Shown: in pieces, positions 37,681 to 46,192 of the stretch
Numbering within the stretch: the first letter of the stretch is position 1
How the letters are laid out: every line of letters begins with the position of its first letter
NCBI RefSeq assembly: GCF_000224065.1
Contig: NZ_AFWT01000005.1
Location: 124,001-188,000 of the forward strand
Length of the DNA: 64,000 nucleotides
Reading direction: 5' to 3'
From: Thiorhodococcus drewsii AZ1
GTDB taxonomy: Bacteria > Pseudomonadota > Gammaproteobacteria > Chromatiales > Chromatiaceae
Notes under the pieces: model-generated
Told to the model about the DNA's origin: nothing
The model's database searches: none
The model's input: only the letters and a program-made list of their open reading frames with translations
Translations under genes and position numbers: made by a program

Positions 37681-37759
37681 TGATGCGGTGTCCGGCTGGG
37701 GCTGGGCAGATCGCGTCTTGTCCGTTGCTCATCCTGCCCAGCCCCCGGCCAATCCATCC

Positions 37760-38359
37760 ATGCCATCGTTCGACTCAATGTCCATTCCCGTCTGGCTCAG
37801 CCCGGCGTTCACCACCTTCGGTCTCATCTTTCTGGCCGAACTCGGCGACAAATCCCAACTCGTCTGTATCACGCTGGCCACGCGGCACCGCCAGGTCCCG
37901 GTCCTGGTCGGCGCGGTTGCGGCCTTCGTCATTCTCAATACGCTCGCCGTGGTCTTTGGCGTCGGACTCGCCGAATGGCTGCCGCACCGCGTTCTGGCCG
38001 GCATCGTTGCCGTCCTCTTCGCCGTCTTCGGTATCCTGGCCCTGCGTTCCGGTGCCGACTGCGGCGAGGACGAGGATGTGCCCGCGCTTCCGGGGCGCGG
38101 CATTCTGATCACCACCTTTCTCATGATTCTGCTCGCTGAGATGGGCGACAAGACTCAGATTGCCGTCGCCGGACTCGCCAGCAACCTGCAGCCGATCCCG
38201 GTCTGGATCGGCGCGACCCTGGCGCTCGCCACCACCTCGGTCCTCGGTGTCACCATTGGTTGCCGGCTGCTGCGCTCGGTGCCGTTGCGACGGTTGCATC
38301 AGCTGAGCGGGGTGATCTTCCTGCTGCTCGCAGCCAGCGCGCTGGTCAAGGTCTTCTGA
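37760..38359 (+). CDS. TMEM165/Gdt1 family (UPF0016) Mn exporter
   Basis: 199 residues from the ATG at 37760; an in-frame ATG at 37778 is also possible and neither has a strong ribosome site. The two family motifs E-x-G-D-K-S/T are present: FLAELGDKSQL and LLAEMGDKTQI, in a protein with six membrane helices. Family members move Mn (or Ca) out of the cytosol. The yybP-ykoY riboswitch in the leader fits induction by high Mn. Confidence 0.88.
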   Translation: MPSFDSMSIPVWLSPAFTTFGLIFLAELGDKSQLVCITLATRHRQVPVLVGAVAAFVILNTLAVVFGVGLAEWLPHRVLAGIVAVLFAVFGILALRSGADCGEDEDVPALPGRGILITTFLMILLAEMGDKTQIAVAGLASNLQPIPVWIGATLALATTSVLGVTIGCRLLRSVPLRRLHQLSGVIFLLLAASALVKVF

Positions 38360-38375
38360 GCCAGTGTTCCAGGAT

Positions 38376-38398
38376 GCCCTCTCCCCGGTGGAGAGGGC
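38376..38398. terminator. Palindrome between convergent genes
   Basis: gccctctcc and ggagagggc are perfectly complementary around ccggt. It lies between the Mn exporter and the convergent kinase-like gene and could stop transcription both ways. There is no T run. Confidence 0.5.
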
Positions 38399-38409
38399 GG
38401 GGGGAGGGG

Positions 38410-39111
38410 TCAAATCAGCGGTCCGATCGCCGTGCCCAGCAGGAGCACCAGTGATGCAGCGACCGTGATGAGAATGTTGTCGTCGATGGGGCCGAATTCG
38501 TAACGCTCGATCACTGTCGCGACCACCGCCGAAATCAGTCCCCAGAACGGGATCGCCGGATCCGCCATGCCGCCGATGATCCAGCCCAGGGGCGCGCACA
38601 GCAGCAGCATGAAGAGATTGCCGATCGGGCTTTTGGAGCGCTTGCGGATGAGGGCGTTGCGCACGATCCCGGTCACGCCGTCGCCGAAGGCCATGTAGAG
38701 CGAGGGCAGGATGGCGAGCCAGGGATTGTCCAGCAGCCACCAGAGCACCGAGATCGAGGTCGCCCACATGAGCGTGAATTTGACGTCGTTGCGATTCTCC
38801 TCGGTCTGGAACCAGTAGAGCCGCAGCCCGGTCGCATGGGCCAGATTGGTGAAGAGCGTCAGCAGCAGTCCGGCGATCAGCGGATACCAGGGGTCGGTGA
38901 AGACGAGGGGTACCATGATGGAGCCCACGCCGCCGGCCAGCATGTGCACGATCTTGCGGTCGTAGTAGCAGGCGCGGATCGGCTCCATTCCGCGCGCTAC
39001 CATGGCCTCGTAAGGGAAGCGGGTCAGGAAGAGTACGGCCAGGACATAGGCGCCCAGGCCAACGGCCCAGAGAAATTGCGATGACCAGAGAAAGTCGAAT
39101 GAATGGGGCAT
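38410..39111 (-). CDS. Dolichol kinase/phytol kinase-like membrane protein
   Basis: 233 residues with seven or so membrane segments. The block CYYDRKIVHMLAGGVGS resembles the RK-x-x-H motif, and AFGDGVTGIVR with YEFGPIDDNI resembles the CTP-binding blocks of SEC59/VTE5-type polyprenol kinases and CdsA relatives. It probably phosphorylates an isoprenoid alcohol with CTP. In a phototroph, phytol or geranylgeraniol salvage would be plausible, but that is inference. Confidence 0.7.
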   Translation of the reverse strand: MPHSFDFLWSSQFLWAVGLGAYVLAVLFLTRFPYEAMVARGMEPIRACYYDRKIVHMLAGGVGSIMVPLVFTDPWYPLIAGLLLTLFTNLAHATGLRLYWFQTEENRNDVKFTLMWATSISVLWWLLDNPWLAILPSLYMAFGDGVTGIVRNALIRKRSKSPIGNLFMLLLCAPLGWIIGGMADPAIPFWGLISAVVATVIERYEFGPIDDNILITVAASLVLLLGTAIGPLI

Positions 39112-39217
39112 AAGACGGCGAATCAGCTTCGAAACGAAAGGTGCAATGCTAACCTTTGCGCCATGCTCGGCACAGTGGCCAACGCATCTCGACGACCGCC
39201 GAAGCCGCTCTGGCTGC

Positions 39218-39234
39218 TGTTATACTGTAGCGTT
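39218..39234 (+). promoter_or_regulatory. Weak candidate Zur box upstream of znuC
   Basis: TGTTATACTGTAGCGTT matches the gammaproteobacterial Zur pattern TGTTATAATATAACATT at 13 of 17 positions. It lies about 90 bp before znuC. The dyad symmetry is poor, so the call is tentative. Confidence 0.3.
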
Positions 39235-39322
39235 ATCGCGAAGTCGGCGCGTCGATCCGGCTATCGTTCCGATTCGGCGGTTGCGCCGTGTCGATGATTC
39301 ATCCGCATGAGAGGGTTTTTTC

Positions 39323-40078
39323 TTGCCGAAGGCGCCATCGCAGACCACCGGTTCGGGTCCGATCGTTCAGATAGCGGATGTGAGTTTCTCCTATGGCGAT
39401 GCACTCGTCCTAGAGCATGTGGATCTGTGCGTCGAGCGCGGCGAATTCGTCGGGCTGGTCGGACCCAATGCGGGTGGTAAGAGCACTCTGTTGAAACTCA
39501 TTCTCGGTTTGCTGGAGCCCCAGGCCGGGCGCATCCGGGTCTTGGGCGAGGTGCCGAGCCAGGTGTCGGATCGGATCGGCTATGTTCCGCAGTTTCCGAG
39601 CTTCCCGCGCGACTTCCCCATCTCGGTCGAGCAGGTGGTGACCATGGGTCGGCTCGGTATCGGTTCCTCGCTGGGCTGGTATCGGGCCGCCGACCGTGCG
39701 GCGGCGCGCCGCGCGCTCGATGAGGTGGAGGCGTCCGATCTGTCCAAGCGCCGTATCGGCACTCTGTCCGGTGGTCAACTGCAGCGCGTGCTTCTGGCCC
39801 GCGCCCTGGCCGGCGAGCCCGAGATCCTCATTCTGGACGAGCCGACGGCCAATATCGATCAGCGCGGCGAGACGGACGTCTTCGATCTGCTGGCGACCCT
39901 GAACGCGCGTCTCACCATCCTCGTGGTCTCGCATGACATTGCCTTCATCTCGGATTATGTCAGTCGGGTCGCCTGTCTGAACCGTACCCTGACCTGTCAC
40001 GGTACCAGCGCGGTCGATGGCGATGCCATTCACCAGCTCTATGGCGATCGCGTTCGACTGGTCGATCACAGCCACTGA
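39323..40078 (+). CDS. znuC: Zinc ABC transporter ATP-binding protein
   Basis: 251 residues from a TTG, 7 bp after GAGAGGG. Walker A GPNAGGKST, signature LSGGQLQRV, Walker B ILILDEPTANID and the H-loop VVSHDIAFI are all intact. It powers the ZnuB permease. znuB follows after 2 bp and zur after that, which fixes zinc as the substrate. No znuA is found in the window. Confidence 0.93.
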   Translation: MPKAPSQTTGSGPIVQIADVSFSYGDALVLEHVDLCVERGEFVGLVGPNAGGKSTLLKLILGLLEPQAGRIRVLGEVPSQVSDRIGYVPQFPSFPRDFPISVEQVVTMGRLGIGSSLGWYRAADRAAARRALDEVEASDLSKRRIGTLSGGQLQRVLLARALAGEPEILILDEPTANIDQRGETDVFDLLATLNARLTILVVSHDIAFISDYVSRVACLNRTLTCHGTSAVDGDAIHQLYGDRVRLVDHSH

Positions 40079-40080
40079 CT

Positions 40081-40929
40081 ATGAGCGCATTCCTCTCCGC
40101 ACTCGGCGACTACGCCTTTCTTCAAACCGCCCTGATCGCCGGTCTGCTGGCTAGCGTCGGTTGCGGCGTGATCGGCACCTTCGTGGTGGTCAAACGCATC
40201 GCCTTCATGGCCGGCGGCATTGCGCATTCGGTGCTCGGCGGCATGGGGGCCGCGCTCTATTTCGGCTTCGATCCCTTTCTGGGCGCATTGATCGCGGCCA
40301 TCCTCTCGGCCTTGCTGATCGGGACGGTGCGGCTGTCCTGGAAGACCCAGGAGGACACCCTGATCGGCGCTCTCTGGGCGATCGGCATGGCGATCGGCAT
40401 CCTCTTTATCGCCAAGACGCCTGGCTATGCGTCCGATCTTATGAGCTTCCTGTTCGGCAACATCCTGCTCGTGCCGGCGGGTGAGCTGTGGCTGATGGCG
40501 GGATTGGATCTGGTCTTGGTGTCGACCGTCGCGCTCTTCTATCGCCAGTTTCTGGCCATCACCTTCGATGAGGAGTTCGCGCGGCTGCGGGGCGTCCCGG
40601 TCGCCTTTTTCTATCTGCTCCTGCTGTGTCTGGTGGCCGTCACCGTGGTCCTGCTGATCCAGGTCGTGGGGCTGATCCTGGTGATCGCCCTGCTGACGCT
40701 GCCAGCGGCGATCGCCGGCCATTATCTCCATTCGCTGGGCGGTATGATGCTGCTCGCGACCCTGTTGGGAGGGGGCTTCACCTCGCTGGGTCTAGCGCTG
40801 TCCTATGGGCCGGATCTGCCGACCGGCCCGACCATCATCCTAATTGCCGGTGCCGTCTATGTGCTTTCGGCACTGTCGAGCCACTTTCTGCGGCGACGTC
40901 TTGCCGCGCGTCGGGCGAGGGCGGCCTGA
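40081..40929 (+). CDS. znuB: Zinc ABC transporter permease
   Basis: 282 residues with about eight membrane helices. The blocks GTFVVVKRIAFMAGGIAHS and LTLPAAIAGHYL are typical of the ABC-3 family (ZnuB/MntB). It forms the channel for Zn entry. The stop shares a base with the zur start (TGATG). Confidence 0.93.
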   Translation: MSAFLSALGDYAFLQTALIAGLLASVGCGVIGTFVVVKRIAFMAGGIAHSVLGGMGAALYFGFDPFLGALIAAILSALLIGTVRLSWKTQEDTLIGALWAIGMAIGILFIAKTPGYASDLMSFLFGNILLVPAGELWLMAGLDLVLVSTVALFYRQFLAITFDEEFARLRGVPVAFFYLLLLCLVAVTVVLLIQVVGLILVIALLTLPAAIAGHYLHSLGGMMLLATLLGGGFTSLGLALSYGPDLPTGPTIILIAGAVYVLSALSSHFLRRRLAARRARAA

Positions 40930-41387
40930 TGGGGACGCCTGCTGCGTTCGGCCCGTTGGAGCGTGCCGACGCGCTCTGCGTGCGGCGCGGCGTGCGACTC
41001 ACGCCTCAGCGTCGGCGCGTATTGGCGATTCTCTGTTCCGCCTCCCGGCCCTTGGGTGCCTACGAGATCCTGGAGGCGATGCGCGATGGTTCGCGGCCCC
41101 TGGCTCCGCCGACCGTGTATCGGGCGCTCGATTTTCTGCTGGAGCAGGGGCTAGTGCATAAACTGGAGAGTCTGCACGCCTTCATCGGCTGTCGTCACCC
41201 GGATCATCCGCACTCGGGTCAGTTTCTCATCTGCCGCACCTGCGGTCTGGTGACCGAACTGGAGGACGAGGCGATCTGCGAGAGCCTGCGTTCGGCGGCC
41301 GATGAAACGGGCTTCCGACCGGAGCGTCGTGTCGTCGAGGTTTTAGGCGTCTGTGCCTGCTGCGTGGGGAAGGGCGTGGAGGGATGA
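40929..41387 (+). CDS. zur: Zinc uptake regulator Zur (Fur family)
   Basis: 152 residues. A winged helix (LTPQRRRVLAIL, APPTVYRALDFLLEQGLVHKLE) is followed by the dimer domain. Structural-Zn cysteines are Cys102/Cys105 (CRTC) and Cys142/Cys145 (CACC), and CRHPDHPHSG supplies sensor His. Probably represses this operon when zinc is plentiful. Start shares a base with znuB; stop overlaps the next gene (ATGA). Confidence 0.93.
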   Translation: MGTPAAFGPLERADALCVRRGVRLTPQRRRVLAILCSASRPLGAYEILEAMRDGSRPLAPPTVYRALDFLLEQGLVHKLESLHAFIGCRHPDHPHSGQFLICRTCGLVTELEDEAICESLRSAADETGFRPERRVVEVLGVCACCVGKGVEG

Positions 41388-41923
41388 GGGTCAACCGGCG
41401 GAAGCTCGGCGTCTCCGCTTTCCGGCTTGTTCTCTGTTGCGTCGGAGCGATGGGCATCGCCGATGCGGCGCCCCAGGTACGGGCCATGCCGCAGGGAATG
41501 GCGATGCTGACCATCGAGATCGACGGGGCTACGATCCTCGCCCATTTCCGCGCCCCGCGCGCGACCCTGGTTGGATTTGACGGTGCCGCGCGCAATGCCC
41601 AGGAGCGCGAGACCCTGGGGTTGGCGCGCGAGAATCTGCGCAACGGCACCGGAATGATGCGTTTCGACACCCAGGCGGCCTGCAGTCTGGCCGAGGTGGT
41701 CCTGAAGGGCGATGCCGCCCGAGGGGCCGGGGTCGCGGACGAGATCGGCGTGGACTATCGGTTCGCCTGTCTGAGTCCGGAGCATCTGGACTCGGTGGCC
41801 CTGGGATTTTTCATCGGCTTCCCCGCGCTGGAGCGGGTGCTGGTGCGCTATCGGACCGGTGAGGGTCGTGGTGGCGCGGAGCTGACCCAGGGCAATCCGG
41901 TGGTTGGCTTCGTACCCTTCTGA
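41384..41923 (+). CDS. ZrgA-like (DUF2796) periplasmic zinc protein
   Basis: 179 residues with a signal peptide (LGVSAFRLVLCCVGAMGIADA). The mature part follows DUF2796: MAMLTIEIDGATILAHFRAPRATLVGFD, the AQERETL helix, DYRFACLSPEHL and the C-terminal RGGAELTQGNPVV. ZrgA of Vibrio binds zinc for ZnuABC and usually has a His-rich stretch; here that stretch is missing. In the absence of znuA it might deliver zinc to ZnuB. Confidence 0.82.
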   Translation: MRVNRRKLGVSAFRLVLCCVGAMGIADAAPQVRAMPQGMAMLTIEIDGATILAHFRAPRATLVGFDGAARNAQERETLGLARENLRNGTGMMRFDTQAACSLAEVVLKGDAARGAGVADEIGVDYRFACLSPEHLDSVALGFFIGFPALERVLVRYRTGEGRGGAELTQGNPVVGFVPF

Positions 41924-42004
41924 TTTGCGGCTCGTCGATCGATGCTTCTCGATCCGGATCCTCCAAGGGATCGTTCGAGTTCTGTTTAGGGTCCGGGCGG
42001 TTTC

Positions 42005-43126
42005 GTGTCAACGCGCCTCATTGTTGTGGAGCCATGGATGCCGATGCTCGAATCGCTTGTGTCGCTGTCACTGATACTCGTCGGTTTCGTCGGCCTGGTT
42101 GCGGGAGGCGAGCTTCTGGTCCGCGCCGCTGTGGCCTTGGCGGCGGCGATGCGGATCAGTCCCTTGGTTATCGGTCTCACGGTGGTGGCCTTTGGCACCA
42201 GCGCGCCCGAATTGGCCGTGACCATCCAGTCGGTGTGGTCTGGCGCATCGAATCTCGCCGTCGGCAATGTCGTGGGCAGCAATATCGCCAATATCCTGCT
42301 GGTCATCGGTGTCGCGGCCATTGTGGCCCCCTTGGTGGTGCATGAACGGGTTCGGCGGATCGATCTGCCTCTGGTGATCGCCGTTTCTGTCGGGGTCTGG
42401 CTGTTGTCGCTGGATCGTCGGCTCGGCCATCTGGACGGGGTGCTGTTGTGTGCGGCGCTGCTCGGTTATCTCTGGTGGTCGATGTGCGAGGGACGGCGTG
42501 AGGGCTCCTGTTCCGGTGCGTCCGCCTCGTCTTTGGTCGAGCCTCTCGGTCCCTGGGCGATGGCGCGCGAGACGGTGCGTTTGCTGGTCGGCCTGGTCCT
42601 GCTGTCGATGGGGGCGCGTCTTCTGGTGATGGGTGCGGTCGACATCGCCCGGGTGCTGGGTGTCGGCGAACTGGTCATCGGTCTGACCCTGGTGGCTGTG
42701 GGAACCTCGCTGCCCGAGGTGGCGACCTCTGTCATTGCCGGGTTGCGCGGTCATCGCGATATCGCAGTCGGCAACCTGATCGGTAGCAATCTGTTCAACC
42801 TGCTTGCGGTGCTGGGGATCGGTGCCGCCACTTCGCCCCATGGCATTGCTGTACCGCACGCGGTGCTGAAGCTGGATCTGCCGATCATGATCCTCACCGC
42901 CGTCGCTTGCGTGCCCCTTTTCCTGGTCGGGCGGGTTGGACGCAAGGCCGGCGCGGTCTTCCTGGCCTATTTCGCCGGTTATCTTGTCTATGTGGTTTTG
43001 CGGGCCACGGACTCCCCGTTTCGGCAGACGTTCGAGATCGGCATGCTGGCGATCGTTGCCCCATTGACCTTGGCGGCGATCGCGGTCAGCCTCTACCCCA
43101 TTTTTCGTCGGCGCTCGCCCGATTGA
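42005..43126 (+). CDS. Calcium/sodium antiporter (CaCA family, YrbG-like)
   Basis: 373 residues from GTG; an ATG at 42044 (MLESLV) would be closer to the family start. Two inverted halves carry the alpha repeats: FGTSAPELAVTI with GNVVGSNIANILL, and VGTSLPEVATSV with GNLIGSNLFNLL. Ten to eleven helices. It probably exports Ca in exchange for Na or H. It stands between the zinc operon and the pterin-type genes with gaps on both sides. Confidence 0.9.
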   Translation: MSTRLIVVEPWMPMLESLVSLSLILVGFVGLVAGGELLVRAAVALAAAMRISPLVIGLTVVAFGTSAPELAVTIQSVWSGASNLAVGNVVGSNIANILLVIGVAAIVAPLVVHERVRRIDLPLVIAVSVGVWLLSLDRRLGHLDGVLLCAALLGYLWWSMCEGRREGSCSGASASSLVEPLGPWAMARETVRLLVGLVLLSMGARLLVMGAVDIARVLGVGELVIGLTLVAVGTSLPEVATSVIAGLRGHRDIAVGNLIGSNLFNLLAVLGIGAATSPHGIAVPHAVLKLDLPIMILTAVACVPLFLVGRVGRKAGAVFLAYFAGYLVYVVLRATDSPFRQTFEIGMLAIVAPLTLAAIAVSLYPIFRRRSPD

Positions 43127-43273
43127 TGCCTACATCTGTCAAGGTGCCGGGAGACTCTTGGGGTGCGATCCGGCCCCTTTGGGTGTGATCCGGGCGCTCG
43201 GCCCCACATCGTCCACATGGACGAGACGGCAGACGCGTAGGACGCGCTGCGTTACAGAATCCGGAGACCGAAC

Positions 43274-43768
43274 GTGGTTGACCATACCCTGACCCGCATC
43301 GAGATCAGCAAGGAATACCTCAATTTCAGCGCTGGACACTTCACCATCTTCTCGGCCACCGAGCGCGAGAATCTGCATGGACACAATTTCCAGGTCCGCT
43401 GCAACGTATCGGCCTCCGTTGGGGATGACGGCATGGCATTCGACTACGTGGTGCTCAAGCGCATCCTGCGCGAGCTCTGCGATGGGTTGGACGAGCGGTT
43501 GCTGCTGCCGGAGCTGTCGCCGCATCTGCACATCGAGCGTCAGGATGGTCAGGTGACGGCGCTCTTCGCCGACGAGCGTCTCGTCTTCCTGGAGCGCGAT
43601 GTTCTGCTGCTGCCGGTGCGCAACGTCACCATCGAGGAACTCGCCCCCCTGTTGCTCGCGCGACTGCGCGATCGTCCCGAGGTGGCGGATCGTGCGATTC
43701 GCTGTATCGAACTCGGCGTTTCATCCGGGGCCGGTCAGTGGGCCCATGCCTGCTGGGAGTCCTCGTGA
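43274..43768 (+). CDS. 6-pyruvoyl-tetrahydropterin synthase family protein, PTPS-III-like
   Basis: 164 residues from GTG with GGAG upstream. Zn-binding histidines are His22 (FSAGHF) and His35/His37 (LHGHNF). The catalytic Cys that normally lies just before HGH in PTPS/QueD is absent; the sequence is ATERENLHGHN with Glu30 and Glu32. PTPS-III enzymes use Glu there and make 6-hydroxymethyldihydropterin for folate, bypassing FolB. Two SDR reductases follow. The product could also be a reduced pterin cofactor; not settled by sequence. Confidence 0.78.
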   Translation: MVDHTLTRIEISKEYLNFSAGHFTIFSATERENLHGHNFQVRCNVSASVGDDGMAFDYVVLKRILRELCDGLDERLLLPELSPHLHIERQDGQVTALFADERLVFLERDVLLLPVRNVTIEELAPLLLARLRDRPEVADRAIRCIELGVSSGAGQWAHACWESS

Positions 43769-43862
43769 GGCGTCTGGATGCCCCTGGCGGTCGCGTTTCG
43801 CTTCCGCTTTTTGGTTGGACGCGGCGCTCTGCCGCCTTTTCTTCACATCGATCGGATCGTCT

Positions 43863-44564
43863 ATGAATGCTCTTGTCATCACTGGTGCCACCTCGGGGAT
43901 CGGACGCGCCATCGCCACGCGCTTCCTGGTCGACGGCTGGAGCGTGGTCAATCTGTCACGGCGTCCGAGCCCAGATCCAGGGGTCGAGAGTCTCCTCTGC
44001 GATCTCTCCGAGCCGGGGGCGGTCGAGTCGCTGCGGGAGGATCTGTTGGGGCGTATCGCGGGCGCCGGGCGTCTCTGCGTCGTTCACAACGCCTCGGCCA
44101 TGCGCTCGGATCGTATCGACGCCCTGCCGAGCGAGGTTTTGCGCGCGGTGCTCGAACTCAATATCGTCGGAGCCAATGCGCTGAATCAGATCCTGCTGCC
44201 CGAGATGCCGCCCGGATCGAGCCTGATCTACATCGGTTCGACCCTGGCCGAAAAGGCGGTGCCGGGTGTCGCCAGCTATGTGATCGCTAAGCATGCGCTG
44301 GTCGGCATGATGCGGGCGACCTGTCAGGACCTGGCCGGTCGCGGGCTCCATACCTGCATGATCTGCCCCGGTTTTACGGACACGGAGCAACTGCGCGGCT
44401 TGATCGGCGACAACCCCGAGACCCTGGCCGGTATCGAGTCGATGTCGGCCTTCGGTCGTCTAATCGAGCCGGAGGAGATCGCCGAGACGGTCGCTTTCGC
44501 CGCCCAGGCTCCGGTGCTCAATGGCGCGGTCATCCATGCCAACCTGGGGCAGAGGGAGCGCTGA
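43863..44564 (+). CDS. Short-chain dehydrogenase/reductase
   Basis: 233 residues from the ATG at 43863. NAD(P) site VITGATSGIGRAIA, then HNASAMRSD, and the catalytic YVIAK (Tyr-x-x-x-Lys). CPGFTDTEQ follows the active site. Next to a PTPS-like gene, a pterin or sepiapterin-type reductase is plausible. The stop shares a base with the next gene (TGATG). Confidence 0.85.
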   Translation: MNALVITGATSGIGRAIATRFLVDGWSVVNLSRRPSPDPGVESLLCDLSEPGAVESLREDLLGRIAGAGRLCVVHNASAMRSDRIDALPSEVLRAVLELNIVGANALNQILLPEMPPGSSLIYIGSTLAEKAVPGVASYVIAKHALVGMMRATCQDLAGRGLHTCMICPGFTDTEQLRGLIGDNPETLAGIESMSAFGRLIEPEEIAETVAFAAQAPVLNGAVIHANLGQRER

Positions 44565-45331
44565 TGGGGGCCGTGACCCATGGCGAGCGCATCGTCTGCA
44601 TCACCGGCGGCACATCGGGTATCGGTGCCGGATTGGTGGCGGCCTTTCTGGAGGCAGGGGATTGCGTCTACAGCTGCGGACGCAATCCGGTCAAGGTCGA
44701 GCGATTGCTGGCGGCCTGGCCCGAGGCCGTTGCCGAGGGGCGTCTGCATCTGGTCCGAGGGGATCTTACGGATGAGGCGTTTCGCGTCCGATGGGTCGCG
44801 TCCATCGCCGAGCGTTCGCGTCGGCTGGATGTGCTGATCAACAACGCAGGCGTCATCCTCGATTCGGGCACACTGGAAGAGAGTCTCGATCATTGGCGTG
44901 CGACCCTTGAGGTCAATCTGATCGCGCCCTTTGCCATGACCCAGGCCTGCGCCCCCTTGCTGGAATCCAGCTCGGCCCCGGTGGTCGTCAACCTCTCCTC
45001 GGCCTGCGCTCAGCATCCCTTTGCGAGCTGTACCTCGACCAGCTATTCGGTGAGCAAGGCCGGGCTCGACATGCTCACTCGGCGGCTGGCGATGGCCTTG
45101 GGGCCGCGCGGTATCCGGGTCAATGGGGTCGCGCCAGGCGTGGTCGACTCTGAGATGTGGGAGGCCGTGCCCGACCTGATGCGGGAGACCGCCGAGCGAC
45201 GTCATCTGCTGGGGAGGCAGGCGGTAATGCCGAGGGATGTCGCCGATGCTGTGCTGTTCCTGGCCTCGCCGCAGGCGCGTCTGGTGACCGGTGCCACGTT
45301 GAGCGTGGATGCGGGATACGCCTTGGGTTGA
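44564..45331 (+). CDS. Short-chain dehydrogenase/reductase
   Basis: 255 residues. Cofactor site CITGGTSGIGAGL with SCGRNP (Arg in the beta-2 turn, favouring NADPH), NNAGV, NLSSACA and the catalytic YSVSK. The C-terminus (FLASPQARLVTGATLSVDAGY) is the classical SDR end. It resembles pteridine reductase/FolM and 3-oxoacyl-ACP reductases alike. Coupled to the previous SDR, and probably part of the same pathway. Confidence 0.87.
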   Translation: MGAVTHGERIVCITGGTSGIGAGLVAAFLEAGDCVYSCGRNPVKVERLLAAWPEAVAEGRLHLVRGDLTDEAFRVRWVASIAERSRRLDVLINNAGVILDSGTLEESLDHWRATLEVNLIAPFAMTQACAPLLESSSAPVVVNLSSACAQHPFASCTSTSYSVSKAGLDMLTRRLAMALGPRGIRVNGVAPGVVDSEMWEAVPDLMRETAERRHLLGRQAVMPRDVADAVLFLASPQARLVTGATLSVDAGYALG

Positions 45332-45370
45332 AAGCGACCAGCGACCAGCGGCCAGCAATTATTTTTGCTC

Positions 45371-45397
45371 AATTTAACCGGGAACCCCGGTTAAATT
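45371..45397. terminator. Perfect 12-bp palindrome after the SDR genes
   Basis: aatttaaccggg and cccggttaaatt are exact complements around aac. It lies 40 bp after the second SDR stop. It may serve as a terminator although the T run is weak. Confidence 0.5.
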
Positions 45398-45412
45398 CAC
45401 ACATTCCAAAGG

Positions 45413-45499
45413 CTGGTAGCTGGTAGCTGGTAGCTGGTAGCTGGTAGCTGGTAGCTGGTAGCTGGTAGCTGGTAGCTGGTAGCTGGTAGCTGGTAGCTG
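45413..45499. repeat. Tandem repeat of a 7-bp unit (CTGGTAG x 12)
   Basis: Twelve perfect head-to-tail copies of CTGGTAG (84 bp) plus a partial unit. It lies between two convergent genes. Just upstream (45338-45357) the related unit gaccagc appears three times. Not a CRISPR, as there are no spacers. Confidence 0.95.
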
Positions 45500-45507
45500 A
45501 AACAACA

Positions 45508-45530
45508 AAGCCCGCCATTGGCGGGCCTTG
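45508..45530 (-). terminator. Terminator of the SCP2 gene
   Basis: On the minus strand GCCCGCC and GGCGGGC pair around AAT(G), followed by TTTGTTGTTT. It lies 20 bp after the SCP2 stop. Confidence 0.7.
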
Positions 45531-45549
45531 AGTCAAACCGCGAGGATCG

Positions 45550-45969
45550 TTACTTGATCTCGTCGGTGTCGAGCTGCTGCATGAGGCCGAAGCTCTTGAC
45601 GAAGGGGTTGGCCATGCGTGGATCCTTGATGATGGCCTTGTAGTCGCCGACCTTGAACTTGAGCTTGCCGGTCATGAATGCGGCGCCCATGCTGGTCATG
45701 CCGATGCCGTTCTCGACCCACTTGAGCCAATCCTTCAGGTCGGCGCGCATGTCCCAGTTCGCCGCCGGATCGCTTTCCGACCAGTCGCCGGCGCGGACGC
45801 ATTCGCCTTGCTCGACGACGAAGACGCCGCGCGGGTTTTCTTCATCCTTGAAGCCGCAGCAGATCACCGAGTTGAAATCGATCTCGGCGAGCTTGTCCTT
45901 GACTTCGGGTTCTGCGTTCCAGGCGTCTTTGAGCTGTTTCATCCAGGCGTCGGAAAAGAGTGCAGCCAT
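45550..45969 (-). CDS. SCP2 sterol-binding domain protein
   Basis: 139 residues after a strong GGAGG site. The fold matches SCP-2: an N-terminal helix, ADLKDWLKWVENGIGMTSMGAAFMTGKLKFKVGDY in the lipid-binding region (residues about 75-108), and a C-terminal helix with MQQLDTDEIK. Small cytosolic proteins of this type bind fatty-acyl or other lipids; the ligand is unknown. Single gene with its own terminator. Confidence 0.85.
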   Translation of the reverse strand: MAALFSDAWMKQLKDAWNAEPEVKDKLAEIDFNSVICCGFKDEENPRGVFVVEQGECVRAGDWSESDPAANWDMRADLKDWLKWVENGIGMTSMGAAFMTGKLKFKVGDYKAIIKDPRMANPFVKSFGLMQQLDTDEIK

Positions 45970-46192
45970 GTTGGATCCTCCAAATCTGTTTCAGTGAGAG
46001 GCCAGCGTCCCATTGGGCGCCAGCCGCATGGAATCTCGCTTGCATCGCGGAGCTCCTCCTCCGCGCGCTCCCGGATTCTATCAGGATCAATGGAAAAGGA
46101 TATTCGGGGGGCTCGCCTCGATCGCGATGAGCGTCGGACACCGGTGTCCTATGGCTTGCGCGGCGAGGTGAGGGAAAGGTGTGGCGAACGCG

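Noticed and set aside
45413-45499. CRISPR array
   Set aside because: The repeat is a continuous 7-bp tandem without spacers and no cas gene is present.
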